DNA from: JBMOLK01 sp049325575
Lineage (GTDB): Bacteria; Bacillota; Clostridia; Acetivibrionales; Acetivibrionaceae
Assembly: GCA_049325575.1 (NCBI GenBank)
Contig: JBMOLK010000341.1
Location: 1-27,536, forward strand
Length of the DNA stretch: 27,536 nt
Reading direction: 5' to 3'
Below, one piece after another: positions 22,725 to 27,536 of the stretch (the first letter of the stretch is position 1; every line of letters begins with the position of its first letter). Under the pieces are notes generated by a model that was given only the letters and a program-made list of their open reading frames with translations, had not been told where the DNA came from and did no database searches. Made by a program: the position numbers and the translations under genes.

Positions 22725-23840
22725 ATGAAAAAGACGCAGGAAATATTAGGTCTACCTATAATTAGTATATCTGACGGAATCGAAGTCGGAAGAGTAAAGA
22801 ATGTTATTATCAATGCAGAAAAAGGTGCTATTGATTATGTTGTTGTGGACAGTGGCATACAAATCCTAAGTGCAAAAATTATACCGACAGATAACGTATT
22901 GGGAATAGGTGAATATGCTTTAACAATTGAAAATGAGGAAGCAATTAATGAGTTGAGTAAAATACCTGCTGCTATTGATCTATTACAGAAAAACATTCAG
23001 GTAAAGGGAACAAAGGTACTTACCAAAAAGGGTAGACTAATAGGAGAAATCGGAGATATATATGTTGATGAGGATGAAAACTGCAAGATAGTAGGTCTTG
23101 AGTATATTGCTGATATTACTGCCAAGAAAATTCGTATTATACCCAGAGATAGTGTTATTACGTTTGGGAAAAATCTGGTTGTTGTTAAGGAAAACGTTGA
23201 AAGTACGCTGCTGGATAAAGCAAGCGATTTAAACTTTGAAAGAAACTCTTCAGAGACTGAAAAAAAAAATTTGATGGGTTTTGAAAAACCCAATAATATC
23301 GTTTCAAATGATATCATTTCTAGAGCTGACAGAATCATAGCAGATGAAGGAAATGCCTTTTTTAAGGAAGCAGAAGCCTCTACTTTAGATAACACGATAG
23401 AATCCATAAAAGAATCTGAACCAAACGCAGAATTCTCTGTTTTGAAAGAGGAAAATTATGTATCGCTGGATGAAGATCTTGGCGGTGAAGTTGTTGAGCA
23501 GAGCTTTGAAGCGTCTGACGATAAAACTTTTGATGCTGCAGAACTTGTCCAAAAAGCCGTTGAAGAAGTATCGGATAATGGAATGGACTTTAAGGATAGT
23601 AAGCCTGCTACTTCAGAATTAAGCAGAAGTTCTTCTGCGCCACAGGCGCAGAGCAGTGCATCAAGTCTGTTTGAACAAAGGCAGAAGCAATATCTTAATG
23701 GGAGAAAGTCAACAAAGACAATAGTAAGTAATTCTGGGTCCGTCATTATTAATGAGGGCAATTTGATTACAGATGAAATAATTGAGCTTGCTAAAGAAAA
23801 CGGTAAGTTAATAGAATTGGTTATGAATAACAAAGCTTAG
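22725..23840 (+). CDS. Tandem PRC-barrel domain protein with acidic tail
   Basis: The protein has 371 residues. Two PRC-barrel units lie at about 4-75 (LGLPIISISDGIEVGRVKNV, AIDYVVVDSG) and about 92-165 (GTKVLTKKGRLIGEIGDIYV, KIVGLEYIAD). PRC barrels are small beta folds that bind RNA-processing, photosynthetic or sporulation partners. An acidic, Ser-rich linker (about 170-315, ending in a Ser/Ala/Gln-rich run) leads to a conserved-looking end with KTIVSNSGSVIINEGNLITD and IIELAKENGKLIELVMN, which may be a short helical interaction motif. AAGGGGG precedes the ATG. It probably forms an operon with the membrane TPR-like gene 56 bases upstream. A long hairpin follows at 23860-23905. Function unknown. 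Confidence 0.88.
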   Translation: MKKTQEILGLPIISISDGIEVGRVKNVIINAEKGAIDYVVVDSGIQILSAKIIPTDNVLGIGEYALTIENEEAINELSKIPAAIDLLQKNIQVKGTKVLTKKGRLIGEIGDIYVDEDENCKIVGLEYIADITAKKIRIIPRDSVITFGKNLVVVKENVESTLLDKASDLNFERNSSETEKKNLMGFEKPNNIVSNDIISRADRIIADEGNAFFKEAEASTLDNTIESIKESEPNAEFSVLKEENYVSLDEDLGGEVVEQSFEASDDKTFDAAELVQKAVEEVSDNGMDFKDSKPATSELSRSSSAPQAQSSASSLFEQRQKQYLNGRKSTKTIVSNSGSVIINEGNLITDEIIELAKENGKLIELVMNNKA

Positions 23841-23859
23841 AAAAGTCTAGTCTTATTAA

Positions 23860-23905
23860 GATGTAAAAAAGTATAAAACATTTTTGTTTTATACTTTTTC
23901 ACATC
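23860..23905. terminator. Long hairpin after the PRC-barrel gene
   Basis: A 21-bp stem (23860-23880 with 23885-23905, one A-C mismatch) has a TTTT loop. There is no separate T-run, but the downstream arm is T-rich, so it may end transcription. The following gap to 24121 (under 300 bases) holds no gene I can see. Confidence 0.6.
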
Positions 23906-24121
23906 TACATGTTTCATACATAAATAAGTTCCTCGAGATTCTGTAAACTCATTTAATTAACATAAATAATTTGCGGTCATTTTGATCTTAGTGATAACCA
24001 AGTTTAAACGTATAAGTCTCTGAGTCAGGAGCTATTTTCCGAATATGCATAGCAGCTTAGGAGTCTTAAGTTATACTTTGAGTCTGGTTATATATCCATG
24101 AAATAGGTATAAATTCTAACT

Positions 24122-25495
24122 ATGAGAATGAGAGTGGATGCGATGACCAAGTTTAAAAAGAATCTTATAATAACGGCAATTATACTCTTCCAGACAACGA
24201 TGGCTATTGCCGCAGGTCTTTTTGTACTTTATGTTTCAAAGAAGGATTACATACCACCCAATGTCTTTATTGAGCCTGTCGATTCAATATGTATTGGTAA
24301 CCAGACAAGAGACCAGGCTTTGAACATTATCAAAGAATACTATAAGCCCTTAATTGAAAATTCCAGGCTAACAATAAAATGGGATAAATCAACCTATAAT
24401 ATTAAATTCAACGATATAGACGCTTCTATTGACTATATGGCTACTCTTGATCTTGCTTTTAAGAAGAAAGAGAAAGGTAGGCTTCTGGGATTTATAAGAG
24501 ATTATTTTGCAGAAGAAAAAAGGATTATTTATCCGGTGATTGAGTATAATGAAGAAAAGCTTAGGGGTAAAGTCATAGAATTGTCATCAATGGTAAATAA
24601 GCCTCACGAAGATGCCAGAATGTTCCTTGAAAATGGAAGTATAGTTAAGGTTCCGGAGAAGTCAGGTGTTAGACTGAATACAGAAAACACGATTAAAAAG
24701 ATAGAAGGTGGGTTTGGAAAGCACCTAAGGGAGCCTGTTGAGCTAAAGTTTGGATACCATGGTGAGATATACGCTGACAAGCCTGATGTTACATTGGAAA
24801 AGTTAAAAAGTATGGATACTATTATTGCCAGTTTTTCTATTAAGATAAAGTATCCTGAGGTGGAAGAGTATATTAAAAGAGCAGCTCCAGCGATTAATTC
24901 AGTCAAATTAGAGGGACGAGGGATGGAGGAGTTCTCTTTTAATGAGTGTTTAAAAGAACGTGGAATGGACCCTAATCAAGTTTATGATGAATACAATCAG
25001 GTTGCGTCTGCTTTGTATGCGGCACTTCTCAAAACGGAAATAAGTCTTGATGCTATCAAAAGAAGTAAGAATGAAACACCTGTAGACTATACTATGCCAG
25101 GACTGGACGTTAAGATAGATAATATAAACTGCGATTTCAAGTTCAGGAATACATTAAGTCACTCAATAATTATTTTTACCGAGGTTAAGGATAAAGATCT
25201 AACTGTATATATTGTTGGAAGTAAGAGAGACGTACAAGGCGAATCGAATATCAAGGTCATGGAGGTTCAGAAGTTTGAACCTTCAACTTATAGCGTTGTC
25301 AACTATGACTTAAAACCTGGAGAGAAAAATTTCATAAGTTATGGAAAGCCGGGTACTCAAGTTGAAGTTTATAAGGTTAAGAAAAAGAATGGCAGGGAAG
25401 AGGAGGAGCTTTTATACACAAACAAGTATGAAGCTGTTGCTGCTATTTTGCAGATAGGTCCACCGAAAATATCCGATAATAAAATTATAAAATAA
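24122..25495 (+). CDS. Divergent VanW-family membrane-anchored protein
   Basis: The protein has 457 residues. An N-terminal membrane anchor lies at about 16-39. A domain at about 50-235 looks like the peptidoglycan-binding_4 type found before VanW (VFIEPVDSICIGNQTRDQAL, LTIKWDKSTYNIKF). A VanW-like region follows at about 240-365 (ASFSIKIKYPEVEEYIKRAAPAINSVKLEG, EEFSFNECL, MPGLDVKID, FKFRNTLSHSIIIF), then a beta-rich tail. The GGGVCQVSTTLYNA signature of VanW is replaced by a segment reading NQVASALYAALL, so the domain has probably lost an original activity. The start is unclear: ATG 24122 has no good ribosome site, and ATG 24143 follows GAGTGGA. A bidirectional terminator follows. Cell-wall role inferred. 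Confidence 0.83.
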   Translation: MRMRVDAMTKFKKNLIITAIILFQTTMAIAAGLFVLYVSKKDYIPPNVFIEPVDSICIGNQTRDQALNIIKEYYKPLIENSRLTIKWDKSTYNIKFNDIDASIDYMATLDLAFKKKEKGRLLGFIRDYFAEEKRIIYPVIEYNEEKLRGKVIELSSMVNKPHEDARMFLENGSIVKVPEKSGVRLNTENTIKKIEGGFGKHLREPVELKFGYHGEIYADKPDVTLEKLKSMDTIIASFSIKIKYPEVEEYIKRAAPAINSVKLEGRGMEEFSFNECLKERGMDPNQVYDEYNQVASALYAALLKTEISLDAIKRSKNETPVDYTMPGLDVKIDNINCDFKFRNTLSHSIIIFTEVKDKDLTVYIVGSKRDVQGESNIKVMEVQKFEPSTYSVVNYDLKPGEKNFISYGKPGTQVEVYKVKKKNGREEEELLYTNKYEAVAAILQIGPPKISDNKIIK

Positions 25496-25539
25496 AAAAG
25501 AGAGTCTGCAAAAGAAAATAACTTTTACAGACTCTTTTT
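25495..25539. terminator. Bidirectional terminator between the VanW-like gene and mecA
   Basis: AGAGTCTGCAAAAG (25501-25514) pairs with CTTTTACAGACTCT (25522-25535), one C-A mismatch. TTTTT follows on the plus strand and TTTTTT on the minus, so it serves both convergent genes. Confidence 0.9.
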
Positions 25540-25556
25540 GATTAGTTATAAACAGG

Positions 25557-26183
25557 TTAAAAATAGTTGCTGATTACTTCAACAGCATTATATTCCACTA
25601 CTTTGGTAGCATATTCGTCCAGATAACCTTCATAGAGGTTTACGTTGGATACTTTTGTACCATACTCATTTAATATTGACTCAAAGGATTTAATATTATC
25701 TACAGACCAGGTGTTTTTAGTCAGTAGAAGATAGTATATATCCTTTAGTTTATATAATGTACTTTCACCGGAGTAAATATATTTTAACCTATCGATTAGA
25801 AGACAAAGATCATCAAAGTCACTAAAAGAGTATATTACTATAGACGAACAAACCCTCTGACTCTTCTTTTTTGATCTAAGGTCTGCCTTTTTAAATCTAT
25901 TTTTAATATACTTATGAATAGACTCAAAATCTCCGTCTTCATCCAGCTTTGTAATTATAACGACAAAGCCTTCATCGGCATCAGGAACGGCTTCAATGCA
26001 AAGTTGGGAATCCGATGCGTTGAATCCGAACTGGATTTCAGCTTGTTCCATCATGTCCCAGAATAATTCTTGCGCTGCAGGTGAATTATAATTAATGGAG
26101 TCTAAATCGATATTTCTTTCCTCCAAGTCATTAAATGAAATTGTAACCTTAATTTTGTTTTCATTGATTTTTTCTATTCTCAT
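25557..26183 (-). CDS. mecA: MecA-type adaptor protein
   Basis: MecA delivers substrates to the ClpC unfoldase and helps assemble it; in Bacillus it controls competence (ComK). The 208-residue protein starts MRIEKINENKIKVTISFNDLEERN, the MecA N-domain. The middle (about 85-115) is charged and flexible (RSKKKSQR). The C-terminal domain (about 118-208) has YSFSDFDDLCLLIDRLKYIY and YYLLL, as in the ClpC-binding part. It is close to the usual MecA length of about 215. The start follows GGTGAT 8 bases upstream. A promoter with an inverted repeat lies at 26231-26265. With lon it adds to a protein-quality-control theme, but the two are not linked as an operon. Confidence 0.94.
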   Translation of the reverse strand: MRIEKINENKIKVTISFNDLEERNIDLDSINYNSPAAQELFWDMMEQAEIQFGFNASDSQLCIEAVPDADEGFVVIITKLDEDGDFESIHKYIKNRFKKADLRSKKKSQRVCSSIVIYSFSDFDDLCLLIDRLKYIYSGESTLYKLKDIYYLLLTKNTWSVDNIKSFESILNEYGTKVSNVNLYEGYLDEYATKVVEYNAVEVISNYF

Positions 26184-26230
26184 AAGTCATCACCATTAAT
26201 TCTTTACATAATTGTATGCCTTTTATATAT

Positions 26231-26265
26231 ATTATACTTCTTAAGAAAGAAAAAGAGAAGTATAA
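26231..26265 (-). promoter_or_regulatory. mecA promoter region with perfect 9-bp inverted repeat
   Basis: A perfect TATAAT on the minus strand (26231-26236) has a poor -35 (TTCTCT, 26254-26259). TTATACTTC (26232-26240) and GAAGTATAA (26257-26265) form an inverted repeat over both promoter boxes, a likely operator. Confidence 0.45.
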
Positions 26266-26309
26266 AAAATTTAACAACTCACTATTTTACAAAAAAAAGT
26301 AATCATGAC

Positions 26310-26363
26310 AGTACATATTTAACATTTAATTAACTAATAGTCAGTTATGTTAAAAAGCGCTAG
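26310..26363 (+). repeat. Family 2 repeat, relic of the right half (copy F)
   Basis: About 54 bases align with the right hairpin of copies D and E, ending TTATGTTAAAAAGCGCTAG (GCACTAG in the others). The left hairpin is absent. It lies between mecA and the next gene. Confidence 0.7.
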
Positions 26364-26473
26364 CTTATGAAATATAAGTTGTTTTAGAGAAGAGCAATTA
26401 TTCAAATAATAATAACGCAATTATACTATTTGATTATAACATAAAATAACGTATATTAGGGAGATGAATTTAT

Positions 26474-27406
26474 ATGAAGGATGTAAATAATATTGAAGCT
26501 GCAGAAAATTCAGATACGACAACTGGAATTATATATAACCCCGAAAAGGATTTCTATAAAGGTATGGGTGGGGAATTAAGAATGAAGGCAGAGGGACTGT
26601 TTAAAAAGGCAAAAGAAAAAGGCATTTCCATCGATGATGTATCAATAGAAGTGCTAAATGAAAACAAAGCTGAATTTCCAGGGATAGGTAATATAGAATT
26701 GCCCTCTTTTATAGTTAAGGTTAAGGGGAAAGACATGTCAAGCGGTCAGGTTATTGTAGACGGAAAACAAATTGATTATTTTAACAGATACCAGAAATAT
26801 ATTGCCGATAAGATTGAAAATAAGAATGCTTTAAAAGATGAGAGAGGAAAGATGGTTTTTGAGAACAGGAGACCGGTGATTAAAGATAACCCGGAATTTA
26901 TTCTCACGGACTGGGAAAAATTTGAGATTGGTAAAGAACTCATTGATGATAAGGAGTTCGGCCTTGAAAAGACTATAACGGGTGCATGCGATAGAATAAT
27001 AAGGAAGCTAATGGGAGAGAACGACTGGTTATATCCGGAGGAGGCCAGACTGCTGGACGAAGAATATAATGCTGTTCAAGGCAGAATTGGCAGGGAACAG
27101 CAGGAGAGAAAACAGCTGTCACCGGCGGTTAAGAAAAAAGCTACACCAAGGCAAATAAGTTATTTTAAGCAAAGACTTAAAAACATGGGGATGAATCCTG
27201 ATGATACATCTGTATTAAATAGGGTTTTAAAAGAGATAGGATTTGATCATGCGGAGTTGAATGACTTAAGCGTGGGAGACATGAGTAAAATTATTGACAA
27301 TTTAAATAATATAGTTCCAAAGGTAAAGGATGTACTTACACAAGGAGAAGCAGTCAATTTAAAAGAGCTGCGGGCTGATGAAAACACAAATGATTTAAAA
27401 CAGTAG
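26474..27406 (+). CDS. Uncharacterised 310-residue cytoplasmic protein
   Basis: I do not recognise this protein. There is no signal peptide or membrane segment. The N half (about 20-130) has GKGMGGELRMKAEGL-like helices and a short beta region (IELPSFIVKVKGKD, GQVIVDGKQIDYFNRYQKYI). The middle is charged. The C-terminal part (about 225-290) has TPRQISYFKQRLKNMGMNP followed by LNDLSVGDMSKIIDNLNNIV, a small helical motif like those seen at the ends of some phage and DNA-metabolism proteins. That likeness is weak. AGGGAGATG precedes the ATG. It has no same-strand neighbour close by in the window. Family-2 relic F lies about 110 bases upstream. The last 130 bases of the window (27407-27536) show nothing I can name. 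Confidence 0.8.
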   Translation: MKDVNNIEAAENSDTTTGIIYNPEKDFYKGMGGELRMKAEGLFKKAKEKGISIDDVSIEVLNENKAEFPGIGNIELPSFIVKVKGKDMSSGQVIVDGKQIDYFNRYQKYIADKIENKNALKDERGKMVFENRRPVIKDNPEFILTDWEKFEIGKELIDDKEFGLEKTITGACDRIIRKLMGENDWLYPEEARLLDEEYNAVQGRIGREQQERKQLSPAVKKKATPRQISYFKQRLKNMGMNPDDTSVLNRVLKEIGFDHAELNDLSVGDMSKIIDNLNNIVPKVKDVLTQGEAVNLKELRADENTNDLKQ

Positions 27407-27536
27407 CCCAGGCTGCTATGGATTATAGACTAAAAGAGGTAAAAAATGCTCTTGGACTAAATTACTATTTGACTGCTGTGCTATGAGTAGTATAATTATG
27501 TACAAAATATATATATAGTATGATAAGTTATATATA

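Noticed and set aside
26434..26457. TTGATT-N16-TATATT as promoter of the 26474 gene
   Set aside because: The -10 would sit only two bases before the ribosome site, leaving no room for the transcription start.

Overview
The window reads as a chromosomal stretch of a low-GC, spore-forming-type anaerobic Firmicute. Clostridia is the most likely class, perhaps the cellulolytic Ruminiclostridium/Acetivibrio group, but genus is an inference. The grounds are AT-rich DNA, strong GGAGG ribosome sites with GTG/TTG starts, MecA, a pyruvate kinase with the extra C-terminal domain, a clostridial VanW-type protein, ArgJ and Lon. I see no tRNA, rRNA, CRISPR array, transposase or phage genes.

Layout. 1-3.4 kb holds two envelope/signalling operons: a PspC protein with a LiaF-like partner, then an ECF-type sigma factor with its zinc-binding membrane anti-sigma factor and a plausible autoregulated ECF promoter. 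3.4-7.1 kb holds an orphan PAS histidine kinase and pyruvate kinase. 7.1-9.0 kb (minus strand) is an unusual two-gene signalling unit: a decayed CheA-type ATPase domain fused to a CheX phosphatase domain, followed by a CheY receiver fused to a STAS-like domain. 9.3-10.6 kb has YtxH, DUF948-like and zinc-ribbon small proteins. 10.8-12.5 kb has pstS behind a textbook Pho-box array and a Cys/His amidase. 12.5-15.3 kb (minus strand) has a CheW protein, a ferritin-like diiron protein and argJ. 15.7-20.8 kb has lon, a MASE3-like/PP2C phosphatase and an uncharacterised 183-residue protein. 21-27.4 kb has a membrane-anchored acidic TPR-like protein with a PRC-barrel partner, a VanW-family protein lacking the usual signature, mecA and a 310-residue unknown.

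Two families of short non-coding repeats are spread through the intergenic DNA. Family 1 (about 99 bp, three clear copies at 1737, 4973 and 9117, plus a possible fragment at 5221) folds as one long imperfect hairpin, and its central stem shows compensatory changes between copies. Family 2 (109 bp, two copies with six differences at 13999 and 20927, plus a right-half relic at 26310) is bounded by CTAG and consists of two hairpins. One copy of each family starts or ends exactly on the stop codon of a gene (the histidine kinase and argJ).

Functionally the genes point to envelope-stress sensing, phosphate response, protein quality control (Lon, MecA) and phospho-signalling. The receiver-STAS protein, its CheX-bearing neighbour and the PP2C phosphatase 11 kb away have the domain types expected of a partner-switching circuit fed by a response regulator. 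This is a hypothesis from domain content, not something the sequence proves.
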